A DNA stretch of 64,000 nt from Anthonomus grandis grandis (GCF_022605725.1 NC_065551.1:21080001-21144000); one strand, 5' to 3'. Shown: positions 49,291 through 60,173, counted from the first letter of the stretch. The notes: generated from the letters alone by a model not told the origin. Made by a program: numbers and translations.

Positions 49291-51690
49291 TAATGTAAAC
49301 TTCATTTTAACAAATACATTTGTTTTAAAATAATATGGTCTGTAGATTGTTATATTTTATGAATAAATATTTAAACCTTTTATTAAAGATTACTAACATA
49401 TGGCAGATCTAATAATAAATATTATTTATACATGCATACAGCTATTTGGTACCTAAGTAAAACACTAAGTTAATTAATAATTAACATGTAAAAAATATTT
49501 CTTGAAAATGCATGATGAAATGGCTTCTTAACTCTTTTAATGCCTTAGAAATATTCTGTTATTTCTTTCATAAATTCTTAAATATTTCCTATAACTTTCA
49601 TATAAATTAATAACATTGACTTGACAAAAAAAAATTAAAAAATAGACAAATATTAATTAACGTATTTTAACTCAATAAATATTTCGTTACAAACTTAATT
49701 AATACTGAATTTACTTAAAATTTTAAGAGTTTAGAGACAAGGATAATTTTATCGGTTTGCAAAACTTTAAAGTAAACTCTTTAAAATTTAAATTACAACT
49801 CCGGGTCTTGAACAGAATTGTTTTAGCATCTTCTTTGCTCTATTTGGGTTTATAGCCCTGAGCGTTTTAGAAACAGTTGTTAATCCAGTGTAGAAGTAAT
49901 TTTACGCGAGACGTTTTTTTTTTAGAGCTTAGACTGAAAAAAATTGTTATTGGTACCTTAAGAAAGAAACTTAAAATGAGTAAAGTATTTTTTTAAATTT
50001 TTCATGTCTTTAAGTAATTTTGAAAAAATAAACTTTCTTTTTAAATGGAGGTTAGGCTAGATTTGTTGTGAGGTTTTAAATGCGAAGACCATAATACGTG
50101 AATTTAGGTCAGAACCTTGAAAAAAAACCTTAACTTCTATTACCCATTAAGGAAAGAAAACAAAACACTTATCTAAAATAGTAGGGTTTGGCAATAAACC
50201 GCTTCCTTTCATTTTTAGACCGGAACTCTCAGGGCCTTAATATGAAGATTTGGCGCCAGAGCTTACAGTCGTAAAGATTGATCGAAAGTAATTTTTTTTT
50301 GTAAGAGAAATTTAACTTAAATTTATGATATTGAAAGGTGAAAATTTACAATATTTAACATATAAGAAAGACCAGTAATGAGAGAAAAAATATAAAAATT
50401 CATACGAAATTAAGTCACTTTGGTAAATGAATTCAACTCTTACACTCTACTTATATTTTAAATGACTACCGGCAATTATATAAGCTTGTTTGAATATTTA
50501 ATTTCTTTTTATTAATTAGATGCCTTTTGAATAAACAGAGGCCATTTTATTACTTAAACTTCCCATTATTTTTTTTTAGAGTCTACAATAATCCTAAAAC
50601 CTTTCTATTTTTTCATACGCTAGGCTTAGCATAGTTCTCAGTAATAAAATATAAATAAAAAAAGAAACATTTTACAAACCCTGATAAAAACCCAAGTTGT
50701 TCTTTATAAAAGTTGGGTTATCAGATAAAACAAATATAGCAACGTTTTGTTTGCACAGTGGATGAAGCATATCCACAATACAGCAAAAATAAATAGGAAA
50801 CTGAAAACTCTACATGCAAAAACCATCAGTATGGTTTTTATTGAATCTTTGAGATAAGCTACATATACTGCAAACATGACCTACATTTTAGTTAACTTTT
50901 TAAAATAAATATTTTTATTTACCAATTGACCATTTTTATATAGTCTGTAAAAAAGACAGGTTTTTCAGATTTAGCAAAAAGAACAGATATATTAAAAAGT
51001 TTAATATATGTATATAGTTTAAGATTTATCAATAATGTATTTAAAAAAAAATGTAATTTTTATTAAATTATTTATGTGTAGACAGGACTACACATTATTA
51101 ATGAGTTTTCTAAAAGAAAAGTAAAAAAATAAAATAGTTAAATTTGGTACAAATATTATATAGGTACGTGCAAGAACTACAATAGTTAGCATGCCTTTAT
51201 AGGCATAAAGAATATGCTTTTGCTTTAATTACTTTGAGTATAGAGCGTTAGGGTTTAGTTTGTCTTAAATTTACATTACCTTTTTCAGTTTACTGAATAT
51301 TATTACCCATTACATGACATTATAACATACCTTTTGTTTATGCATCTGAAAATCGTTCCGCCTTTAGAATTGGTGCTGTATTAAATAAGGAAAATATTAG
51401 GCAAGATGCAAGTCACGCGGTAGAAGAATCTGTGGGTAAGGTACACCAATTAAATAATTTACATCCGTACAAAATGTAAATACTTGTGTGAAATATTGTG
51501 TGAATACGACCCGGATCTAAGAATTAAATTTTGAAAGGAATTAATTGAAAAGTCGAGGATTAGTTCTGACTTACATATAAATATTTGTTTTACTGACTAA
51601 TGTACCTTTTTTTCAATAGTTCTAATAACGAACATAACTTTAGGTATTAGTCTACCGAAAACTCGCATGTTTTCAGAAAAAGACACAAGT
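49291..51690. other. AT-rich DNA, no gene or repeat recognised
   Basis: About 2.4 kb with no protein-like frame and no clear internal duplication. I see nothing to annotate. Confidence 0.5.
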
Positions 51691-51719
51691 ATTTAAAAAA
51701 ATAAATTAAGTATGGACGG

Positions 51720-51930
51720 ACATATAGAGTGATACTAATGGAAAAAGGAACCAAAAGAAGATCGAACTTATTTTCATCAAGATGTAAGAGACAACATTTA
51801 AACGATATATTTTCAGATCAGTGAATTCGAGAAAAAAGTGCAATAGAATGGCCATGCAATAGATCATCAGATCTAACATCCTTTGATTTTTTTTTAGTCG
51901 ACAATTCTTTTAAAAACATAACCAGATAAT
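51720..51930 (+). pseudogene. Mariner-like transposase fragment
   Basis: On the plus strand: 'tattttcatcaagatgtaag' gives YFHQDVRDN, the second-Asp block. Shifted sequence then gives IEWPCNRSSDLTSFDFFL, matching EWPARSPDLTPLDFFLW with the third Asp retained. Frames are broken, and both ends of the transposase are missing. The satellite-like array starts directly downstream. Confidence 0.65.
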
Positions 51931-52940
51931 TATCAGGCACGCCTTAAACCATATTGAAATTTAACTTTTTTTAAGAAGTTGAATCTATTAAAAACGTGAA
52001 GCATCTTTTAATAGCAATCGCCAGTGATTTATGGATCTCAGATTCTCAGATAGGTTTAAAAGTCAAAAAGTGGCAAAAAATTTGATTTTGTGAATGTGAA
52101 TGAGAAAAGTGGTGTTTTTTTCGGTTCTACCGCATTCCATGATCCAAGTACGCCTTGAATCATATTTAAATTTCACCTTTTTAAGTAGTTGAACCCCTAG
52201 AGATGCAAAGCAATATTTCATAGCAATTGTCAAGGATTTATGGATCTTAGATGGAGTTAAAGGTCAAAAAGTGGACAAGAAGTGCATTTTTTAGGTTTCT
52301 TCCATTTTTCATGATCCAGGCACGCCTTGAATCATCTTAAAATTTTCTTTATTTTAATAAGTTGAATTTATTAAAGACGTAGCATTTTATAGCGAAAGTC
52401 AAGGATTTATGGATTTCAGATGGGTTTAAAAGTAAAAATTGCATTTTTCGTCTCACCTGTATCATTAGTATAGATACGTTAAGCATCATCTTATAGCGAT
52501 GGTCAACGTTTCATGGGTTTCAGATGTGTTAAAAAATCAAAAGTATTTTTTCGGATTCTATCGGCTGTTGTGTTTTACCGCATTTCATGGTCCAGGCACG
52601 CCTTTTATCATCTTGAAATTTGTCTTTTGGTTAAACCCCTTAGAGACACGAAGCATCATTTCATAGTAATCGTTAGAGATTCATAAATCTCAGATGTGCT
52701 TAAAAGTCAAAAAGTGAGTAAAATGTACATTTTTTAAGTTTCTTCTGCATTTTATAGTGCATGCACGCCTCGAGTCATCTTGAAATTTTACTTTTCTCAA
52801 GTAGTTAAACCCACTTGAGACGCAAAGCATTATTTCATAGTGATCGTTAAGGATTTATAAATCTCTAATGGGTTTAAAGCACAAAAAGTAAATAAAAAGT
52901 GCATTTTTTCGGTTTGTTCTGCATTTAACCCATGATTTAT
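51930..52940. repeat. Satellite-like tandem array, about 5.5 units of ~170-210 bp
   Basis: Each unit opens with a CAGGCACGCCTTGAATCATC-like block (about 51935, 52147, 52318, 52594, 52761). It continues with 'ttgaaattt.act.ttt', 'agttgaaccc', 'gagacgcaaagcatcatttc', 'aaggatttatggatctcaga', 'gggtttaaaagtcaaaaagt' and 'gtgcattttttcggtttctt'. The 52321-52597 interval is longer because it holds an extra half unit. Divergence between units is moderate, clearly less than in the ASPP-intron repeats, so this array is younger. No coding potential. Confidence 0.88.
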
Positions 52941-53213
52941 TATTGTAAAATAATAATAAAAATTTTTTATTATTGTAAAAAGAAGGTAACTTTGTACAAG
53001 AACAGTATTTAAAAATATGAAAAGCAATTTTCAAAATAAATTATATTTTTGTTTAGCCCAAAATTGAGCATCTCATTTATAACATATTATTTTACAAAAG
53101 TTAGTACTTTTTTGTTAATTTTTTTGATCGTATATTGAACTTAAAAAATAGTGCTGATGAATAATACTTGGAAAGACCTTTAATTTGAGGTATCACTAAT
53201 AAGGTAGTGTAAG
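52941..53213. other. AT-rich spacer
   Basis: Nothing recognised between the tandem array and the TIR element. Confidence 0.5.
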
Positions 53214-53431
53214 TATACAGGGTGCTCGAAAAATAGATGGAGATATTTCAATGGGTGATTCCTTGTAAAAAAATATGTGACAAAGTTTCTATAAACATGG
53301 GTCCGGAAATGCATAGTTTTCAGGATACAGGATGAAAGAAGTCGTCCATATTCTCAAAGAGACCCTGATACAAATAAATCAAAGGAGAACAACACTAAGT
53401 CTCGGTCTCAAAAATTCTTTAATTTGTTAGA

Positions 53432-53474
53432 ATGGCGACACGTGTTTCGCTCCTAAGACCATCATCAGACCTAA
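53432..53474 (-). ncRNA. Hammerhead ribozyme-like motif, left copy
   Basis: On the minus strand the core reads CUGAUGA, then a short helix II (GGUC/GAGC with one G-G mismatch, loop UUAG, one extra U before it), then GAAAC. The palindrome ACACGUGU (helix III) follows, then GUC (predicted cleavage between 53437 and 53436). Helix I can form between GGU before the core and GCC after the cleavage site. A short helix III is usual for Penelope hammerheads, which are thought to work as dimers or weakly as monomers. Confidence 0.6.
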
Positions 53475-53680
53475 AAAACAATGTAAACAAAACCAAATAA
53501 TATTACAAAAAGACCTTAAGGTAAAACAAAAAAGTATACCTCAAGTTAAAAACACTCCCGACTGGGTCAAATATAGACACACACTGAACGGTAAAATATA
53601 AGTTTAAAAACTGACGTCACAAATATATAAAAAACAATAACATAGATTTTAAATACAAGAAAATAATAAAAAAGTAAAAA

Positions 53681-53765
53681 GGAACTATCGAGATTTGAAC
53701 CTACAACCTTGCAGCAAGACTGTTACTTTTTGCTGCGTTGGTTGACCGCTAGGCCACACCGTTCA
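53681..53765 (-). ncRNA. tRNA-like sequence inside the Penelope element
   Basis: On the minus strand there is an A-box-like TGGCCTAGCGGTC and, about 50 nt later, a B-box-like GGTTCAAATCTCG, with a GCAGCAA...TTGCTGC stem between. The acceptor and T stems do not pair properly, so this is not a functional tRNA gene. It is more likely a tRNA-derived part of the element, or a SINE that inserted in it. Confidence 0.5.
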
Positions 53766-53793
53766 TGCGACAGCTTGGAAAGAAAGGAGGAGA

Positions 53794-54305
53794 CTACAAG
53801 ATGTTATTAAAAATGAGTCCCGGCTCAAAATTGAACACGTCGTTAACGCATATTAAAACTGGACTCTTCTTCGCTCTTGCACTCTCTAGCTTCTCTAGAA
53901 GATCCAGCTTTTTGCCCTTCTGGCAGTCATGAACCACTGCCACATTATTGGGGTAGGAAATATTATGACCTGTTGACCATAAATGATTGGCAAACGCTGA
54001 CTTGGTCTCGACAATATCGGTGGCTTTAAACTTGTTCACCAGACCTAGATGTTCTTGTACCCTTGTTGAAATTTTCCTCCCGGACTGTCCCACATAAATC
54101 GTAGGGCCATCGGCACAATGCAAACTATAAACTCCCGATTTCGAAAGCGGATCTGGCTTATCCAATGGTTTAACCAGATTTCGCTTTACGGAATTAAAAG
54201 TCTTAAAAGCGATTGAGATGTTAAAAGGTTTAAAGAATTTCGCCAGCCCCTGGGAAATACCTCCAAAGTAAGTTAAACATCTAACATTTTTATTATTACG
54301 TTCCC
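53794..54305 (-). pseudogene. GIY-YIG endonuclease domain of a Penelope-like element (RT lost)
   Basis: The minus-strand frame stays open from about 54305 to the stop at 53794. It begins with the RT-endonuclease linker (FGGISQGLAKFFKPFNISIA, FKTFNSVKRNLVKPLDK). The endonuclease follows: SGVYSLHCADGPTIYVGQSG (the GIY...YIG pair seen as GVY and YVG), the catalytic-helix Arg in RKISTRVQEHLG, SAFANHLWSTGHNISY with the conserved His, and the C-terminal catalytic-type Glu in LLEKLESARAK. All key landmarks of the nuclease are present and this domain itself has no stop. No start codon or RT lies upstream; the frame runs straight into the inverted repeat. Confidence 0.85.
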
Positions 54306-54370
54306 TTTCTTTTTTGTTTTACTTTAAGGTCTTTTTGTAATATTATTTGGTTTTGTTTACATTGTTTTTT

Positions 54371-54412
54371 AGGTCTGATGGTGCTCTAAGGAGCGAAACA
54401 CGTATCACCATT
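54371..54412 (+). ncRNA. Hammerhead ribozyme-like motif, right copy, core mutated
   Basis: Same layout as the left copy but on the plus strand. Helix II is perfect (GCUC/GAGC, loop UAAG) and helix I pairs GGU/ACC. The core reads CUGAUGG instead of CUGAUGA, and helix III is ACACGUAU, no longer a full palindrome. The loss of the conserved core A predicts little or no activity. Confidence 0.5.
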
Positions 54413-55072
54413 CTAACAAATTAAAGAATTTTTGAGACCAAGACTTTGTGTTATTCTCCTTTGATTTAAGATACAGGGTGATAATTTTTTTTATATTATT
54501 TTTATATTAATATTAAAAAAAATATTTACTCGATTCTTTTGAAATTTGGCAGTATTACTTGTTGTATTAAGAAGCTAATTTAGCCCTAATTAGATTAAAA
54601 TTATAAGGTCCAGTGGCGTCCCGGGGGACATCTTAGCAAATATTATTGGCAAAAAAATATATATAATTGACTTTTTTTAAAACTTTAATATTTGTTGTTT
54701 GAATAAGCATTTAAAAATACAACTTTTTGGTTTTTTATATTTTTCTCATATCTCACTTCGTTTTCGAGAAAAAAAATAAATACCGTTTTATTGCATGCCA
54801 CTGGACAAAATTGGTTTATTAATTTTTGGTAAAAAAAATCACCGGTGCCTTGGAAAATAAAAATCATTTCTGCATGGAGGTTTGACATTGACAAGTCTCC
54901 TAGAAAAATAATTAATATTAATAAACAATTAATATTTTTAAAAAAATGTATCACTCTGTATCTTGAAAACTGTATATTTCCGGGCCCATGTTTATAGAGA
55001 CTTTTTCTAATATTTTTTTACAAGGAATCACCCATTGAAATATCTCCGTCTATTTTTCGAACACCCTGTATA

Positions 55073-55630
55073 TGTAAGACTTGGGACTTGGGATAAGGTG
55101 TTGGAGAGCATGGAACCTAAGGGATTGCTTATCCCATGACTTAAATATAATAGTTCTTCTTTTCCCTATCTATAAAACATTTGTACCAAATTTGGTTCTT
55201 TTAACTTTTTTAATTTAAAAGATATTCACATTAAAAATTTTCAATTTGACAGTTGTATGTTCTAGTAAAATAACTTCTTGCTGATGCGTAGCCTCTGCTC
55301 ATGTATAGATCAATTTTAGTAAAATTTTATAAAATTCATTATTAAAGTTTAATTATAAAAATAAGGATCTATTATTAGGAACACATTAATAAGAAGTACA
55401 TAAGCTAATAATAAAAAGAGGAGCGCAAAAATTCTAAAAGCCTAAAATTTAAGTGTAAAGACTGTACTTTTATTTTTACTCCAAAAGCATTGACAACGTT
55501 GAGCGCCCTGGATCTTATAAGTGACACTAATATCATTTTAAACTTTTTTATTCTTTTCGATTCACGAGTGATGGGTTTAAACCTATTTAAAAGGTCAAAT
55601 TTTAAAAATGATCCAGTTAATTGTTAAATT
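55073..55630. other. AT-rich spacer with a short inverted repeat
   Basis: 'gggataag' (about 55090) and 'cttatccc' (about 55128) form a small hairpin. Nothing else. Confidence 0.4.
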
Positions 55631-55639
55631 TGAAAAGCT

Positions 55640-56090
55640 ATCAATAATCTTGGTCAACATAATATTAATATGGTAGTGAAATAAATTAATAGCATTTATT
55701 GGATCAGAGACACAGGATTAGTAGGAAATGAATTGATAGATAAAGAGGTCAAGGAAGCAACTTTAGCAGATTGCATTTAGTAATATGATTTCATTTATTC
55801 GAAAGAGGACTTCTGGAATTTAGGCAAAAAAATATTTATCAAATACATGCACCTTTAATAAGAACACCGTTTAGCAGTTATAGTATGGCTTTCAAATATA
55901 ACTGTTGCAATATATTTAACAGACTAATTCAGATTTCTAGTGGGTTATGGTGATTTTATTAAATATTTACATGAAGAAGGAACAAAGGGCTCGTATATAT
56001 GTGACAACCAGTCAACTGAGGATTTTAACGATATTTTGTTTTTATCTTGGCTAGCTTCCTATGTATCATACTTCAAATGGTAGATGTAAT
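55640..56090 (+). pseudogene. LINE fragment with RNase H-like C-terminal domain
   Basis: The plus strand reads NSIYWIRDTGLVGNELIDKE and VKEATLADC, which matches the last RNase H block of I/R1-type LINEs (W.PGH.GI.GNE.AD..AKEA). Further on are DFWNLGKKIFI and, in a broken frame, GYGDFIKYLHEEGT and CDNQSTEDFNDILF, which resemble the 'GHG....YL......C.C......HILF.C' tail that follows RNase H in those elements. Upstream RT is not visible. The His is changed and several stops exist. Confidence 0.55.
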
Positions 56091-56259
56091 TGCGAATGAA
56101 ATAAAAATAGAATTCATTATTTTTCTAAAATATTTAAAAATATCCAAAAGAAAAATATAACTTTCAAAAATACATTCACTCTTGATGTTGAGCCCTACTT
56201 AAATTTCTGATTTAAAATGTATGAAAATATCTACAATTTGGCAACTGCGTTCGCCTCAT

Positions 56260-56650
56260 CCTAAATTGCAACCCGTGCTGTTGAGACGGGAGACGAGAGA
56301 GACACACGAGAGAAATCGAAGCGAACGGCAAACGATCGATAAGCATTTTGTTATTTTAAGTCATAAAAGTTAATAAAATCGAAGTATAAAAAGTATTAAA
56401 CGTGTATTAATCCAATTAAGTTGTGTGAGAGGACAGGTGGTCCTTCGGAAAGGTGAACCCTCCCTGGAAAGAAAACCGCAATCCAAAACACTTGAATAAT
56501 TTCAATTATTTGGTGATCCCCTCTGTACTTCGCCTTTAAAAAAATGTCCCGCATTGGCTCCACTGCAAAATCTCTCGTATTAATCACTCTTCTGCATTGT
56601 TTCTTTTCTATTCTCTTTTTGGAAGTCGGATCAGCTACACCATACAATAT
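56260..56650 (+). other. Possible LTR-retroelement end/leader fragment
   Basis: A GC-richer stretch, TGTTGAGACGGGAGACGAGA (56278 onward), is followed by AATAAA- and TATAAAA-like words and then 'ggtggtccttcggaaagg', which resembles leader sequences of insect BEL/Pao or Gypsy elements. No second LTR, gag or pol is seen. It could equally be an unrelated 5' UTR. Confidence 0.25.
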
Positions 56651-57110
56651 TATACTGCCCAGTAGTATAATTGGTTAAATGCCATAATGGCAACACATTT
56701 TTTATGATAAATGGTTCTTTTGCTAAAACAAATGGCTAAATGTGTAAAGCAGAAGAAACCGAAAAAAAGAAATAAAAATAAATCATTGTTCTTGTTTGGC
56801 AATAAATATATTTTTTGTATTATGTTATACCTGACTGTAGCCACTGTCTCGATTACTTACAAAGATCAAAAGTTTGTCCCCGTCATTCCAACTCGTTTTT
56901 TTCTTTAAAGCATCAGAATCTAAATGGCCCTTTATCCACTCGGCACTCGTGCTAGCAAGACAAACTTAGATAAAGCCTTTTTAAGAACTTTCCATTTAAA
57001 AAAAAACTTCGACGACATTCCTTGTTTATCGGGAACTTTGCCGTCCATGCCTTCTCGCTTCCTATTCTTTTTATGTACTTTTTGGCCTTGTATCGATATA
57101 TGGAGGCTTA
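56650..57110 (-). other. Unrecognised coding-like remnant
   Basis: On the minus strand, pieces in shifting frames look protein-like: KKNRKREGMDGKVPDKQGMS, then KWKVLKKALSKFVLLARVPS, then EWIKGHLDSDALKKKTSWND and GDKLLIFVSNRDSGYSQ, ending at CAG|GTATAAC, a possible splice donor near 56830. I do not recognise the family. It may be an old transposon or a decayed gene copy. Confidence 0.3.
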
Positions 57111-57960
57111 ATTAAAAAAAACTTAGGTTGGTTATAGCAAAAGATTTATTATAAAGTAGCAGGAAACCTAAAACCAAACTATTAAACTAAAGTAGCTAGG
57201 GCAATTTGTTAGCGAATTCTGCATCGTAAATTTTAAATAAAGGTCAGGACGGATTTAATGTGCTGAGTGTACTGATTTGTAGTTCTGCATGAGGGCATTT
57301 ATACTTAGTTGGTATTTACCATTTGTAGAAAAAGAGAAAATGCACGTCACCTGTTTAAAACTGAATTTATGAGGTACATACTTTACTAGCGAGTAGTAAA
57401 ATCACAACAAAAGATATACAAGATGTCTTAAAAATTGTAATATATAACCATATATAATCGGGATAATCCAGAATGCAAGAGATGACGCAATTTCTAAAGT
57501 CTTTGTCTACGGTGGGAAACTGCTTAGCCGCATCTAAAGGACAATACTGAATTGTTCTTGCTTGAAATTTATATTGTAGCTCAGTCGGTCGGGAGGCAGG
57601 TAGATATTCCGCGAGGTATAGAGGAAAACAAAAGGAACTTCGATGTATCATTCATAAAAAGATTACGTGGGCGAGAACACAAAAAACGAGAACTGTGACA
57701 TTTTTACGGTTTAAGTTTTATGGGTAGACGGGTTGAGGAGAGCAATATTTTTTAAAGGAGTGTTTTTTACTTTGCAAGTAAAATTTTGAGCGTTTTATAT
57801 TGAAATTAGTATACATGCATAATCTTCATGGATGTGCTGGCGTACTTTATAATTTTTTAAGATAAAAAGCAAGTAAATTAAATAAGCTGTTGTAAATTGA
57901 AAAAGATATCGTTGTTCGTCATCCATAAACTTTTTCTTATGAGATTATTATTCTATCCAT
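57111..57960. other. No gene supported
   Basis: The minus-strand frame of 94 codons (57367-57651) has slightly higher GC than its surroundings but no recognisable domain. Confidence 0.4.
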
Positions 57961-57964
57961 AGCG

Positions 57965-59110
57965 ACGGTGAACGTCCTTTTGATCTTCATCAATTTACTT
58001 TTCATTTTATGATCAGCTTCTCAGATTGAGGTAAGTTGATATTCTAGTTTGTGATGGAAGGGTCCAGATACGAGTGAGTTTCATGATCTATTGTATGCCA
58101 ATGGATTTTATAGTTCCACAATCTCCGGTATTGGTGATAACAGTTCCAAGGTATTCAAAGTGATTGATTGACCACTTGATAACCGGTGACATGAGGGCTA
58201 TTAATAGTACTATCAACAATCATTACTTTAGCCCTTTAAATTATTCTAGTCTGTACAGTCTGCTGCATTTATCTAGCTTTTTCATTATATTAATGAATTC
58301 ATGCTTTTCTTTTGCTGTTATTAGGGTATCATCCGTGTATCCTTCAGCTTCTTAATTATTCTGTGGTCTATAGCGATGTGCTTCCACTCTTCAAGAATCT
58401 CCCTAATAATTTTTGAAATTAAAACAACAGATGTATAAAACAAAAACACGTCAAATGATTTTGCCAAATAGAGTGTTCGATGTTTGGAATTCGTTACTCG
58501 TAGATGTCATAACTGCTTATTTAGTTCATAGAGCTATACAGAATGTACATTTTTGGCTTTTATCTAATAAAATAATAATTTATGCACTACATATATTAAC
58601 GAAAAAGGGAGATAAAATGCAGCCTTGTCTCAAACCAGCAGAAGTTGAAGAAAAGATGTGATTAAAGTATCGTTGAGTCGTCGAGTTCAACCTATACAGT
58701 ACTTTTTAAGATATATCAAATGCTTCAATATTTCCATCTTGGCAAGAAAGTTTCAGAGCTTTGATCATTTTATCTTGTCAAAAGCCTTCCTGTAGTCTAC
58801 GAAACATGTGGTTCTGGTCAGCTCCAAGTTGTCCAGATCTTCTGATATATGTTGTGTATGATGCATATACTTCCTTCCTAAATATTGTTGGTTCGAGTTC
58901 ATTGCTTAGGTCTCTAGAGTCGGACTGCAGATCATCTTGGAAGTGCTCTGTGCAATATTTCTGCCACACACTAGCGATACCTTTTGCAACCGTGATTACA
59001 TTGCCCTCGTTTTCCCTGATGATGTATGTCCTGAGTTTAAGCTCGCGTGCCAGGTATTTTACTTTACCATATAATTCAATGTAGTGATTTTCTGTTGCAC
59101 GTCTTTTTGG
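57965..59110 (-). mobile_element. LINE relic, endonuclease-RT type
   Basis: On the minus strand from the right: DDLQSDSRDLSNELEPTIFR (about 58945-58890), FVDYRKAFDKIK (58800-58770, first RT Asp kept), FSSTSAGLRQGCILSPFFVN (58660-58600), GYTDDTLITAKEKHEF (active site YADD changed to YTDD at 58328-58339), MKKLDKCSRLYRLE, HFEYLGTVITNTGDCG, and KLTRIWTLPSQTRIST near 58070-58020. The order and spacing follow one common insect LINE type, different from the Jockey-like relic to its right. Many stops. A piece between 58420 and 58600 does not fit and may be inserted. Confidence 0.78.
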
Positions 59111-60173
59111 TTCAACACATATTCTGTCTATGTGATTGTTTTTGCCTCTTTTGCAGGAATATTTTATTTTATTATTAATGTTTCACTATTTCTGAGAGCT
59201 TCTTGAGTGGTTCAGGAGCACTAATTCGTTTGGTCTTTTCCATTGGGAGATTTTCATGTATAGAAACGTCGTGGATAGTGTTTCGTGCATCGTGGATCAA
59301 TATAAATACTCTTTAAAGAAAATTTTAGGCTTTATAGCCTGTTGGTGCTATACCGAGTTAGTAAATTATAAATATTTTTGATTGCCCGATTTTGTAAAGT
59401 TTTTATTGGTTTTATTAAAAACTGTGCTGTTGAAAACTATACACTTCATATTCGTCAATAATTAAATATGATAAAGAATAAGAGAATAGTAAATACATCT
59501 TAGCAGTTGTTCGGGAACAGTATAAGAAAGTAATTTTTAAACAATCCAAAAATCAAGATATTCAATAAAACTTAAGTATTTCATTTTATGAACTTTGAAA
59601 AGCAATGATTGTTTATTCGATATTTTTGAGAGGAAGCAAATATATATACAGATACTGTTCAAGGAGATTTAAATCATGTTTTATTTTCTCTTTTATATTT
59701 TCAAATGAAGAACCGCTATATACCAAAACATCGGCATATAATCTTAAGTTGCCTTTTAGCTTCATATGTCAAAGAGAGTTCATATAAATAATGAATAGAA
59801 TTGGATTTAAGATTGAGTCCTGTGGCACATAACTCGTGACTTTTAAGGTAGAACTGTGAGTATTGTTAATAAAAAAAAATTGTTTTCATTTTGTTAGATA
59901 GTCCCGAAACCACTTATAACAGAATCCACGTATAAAGCTTTTTGGCACCTTATTCAATATAACGTCATAATGAACCGCATCTTTTGGGAAGTCAAGAGGC
60001 ACTATCGCTGCTTTTCTTTTTTACTATTTAAATTATCTTGTAAATCGAATATTAAATCATTTGTAACTTGTCTTTTAGTCTTTGTCACCACCTTTATATA
60101 GGACCCACCTTGACGATTTTAATACCCATAGAAATACTTCCGCTTTTAAGAGATCGATTTATTACCTGGCAAA

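Larger units (their letters stand above)
53377..54467 (-). mobile_element. Miniature Penelope-like element with terminal inverted hammerhead repeats
   Basis: About 150 bp at the left (53377-53530) recur in inverted orientation at the right (54310-54467): 'aaatcaaaggagaa', 'tctcaaaaattctttaattt', 'gttagaatgg', 'cgtgtttcgctcct', 'caatgtaaacaaaaccaaat' and 'aaaaagaccttaa'. Between them are a GIY-YIG endonuclease remnant on the minus strand and a tRNA-like sequence. The reverse transcriptase is absent, so this is an internally deleted copy. GIY-YIG plus hammerhead-type terminal repeats is the hallmark of Penelope-like retroelements of animals. Confidence 0.85.
53214..55072. mobile_element. TIR DNA element (MITE-like) interrupted by a Penelope-like element
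   Basis: Left end: TATACAGGGTGCTCGAAAAA at 53214. The right end, read on the minus strand from 55072, begins TATACAGGGTGTTCGAAAAA. The inverted arms extend about 120 bp (to about 53335 and from about 54950) and share 'gatatttcaatgggtgattc', 'cttgtaaaaaaatat' and 'aacatgggtccggaaat' with few differences. TATA at both ends is consistent with a TA target site. Its own interior (about 54470-54950) has no transposase; the minus-strand frame at 54685 is not recognisable. The Penelope insert splits it at about 53377-54467. Confidence 0.88.

Noticed and set aside
53794..54165. GIY-YIG domain as a free-standing homing endonuclease or a SLX1-type repair nuclease.
   Set aside because: The preceding linker, inverted hammerhead-type ends and lack of a start codon fit a Penelope-like element.
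57565..57620. tRNA A-box-like word TAGCTCAGTCGG.
   Set aside because: No B-box at the proper distance and no cloverleaf can be drawn.
58413..59084. Plus-strand frames of 82 and 107 codons.
   Set aside because: They overlap minus-strand LINE reverse transcriptase blocks and show no domain of their own.
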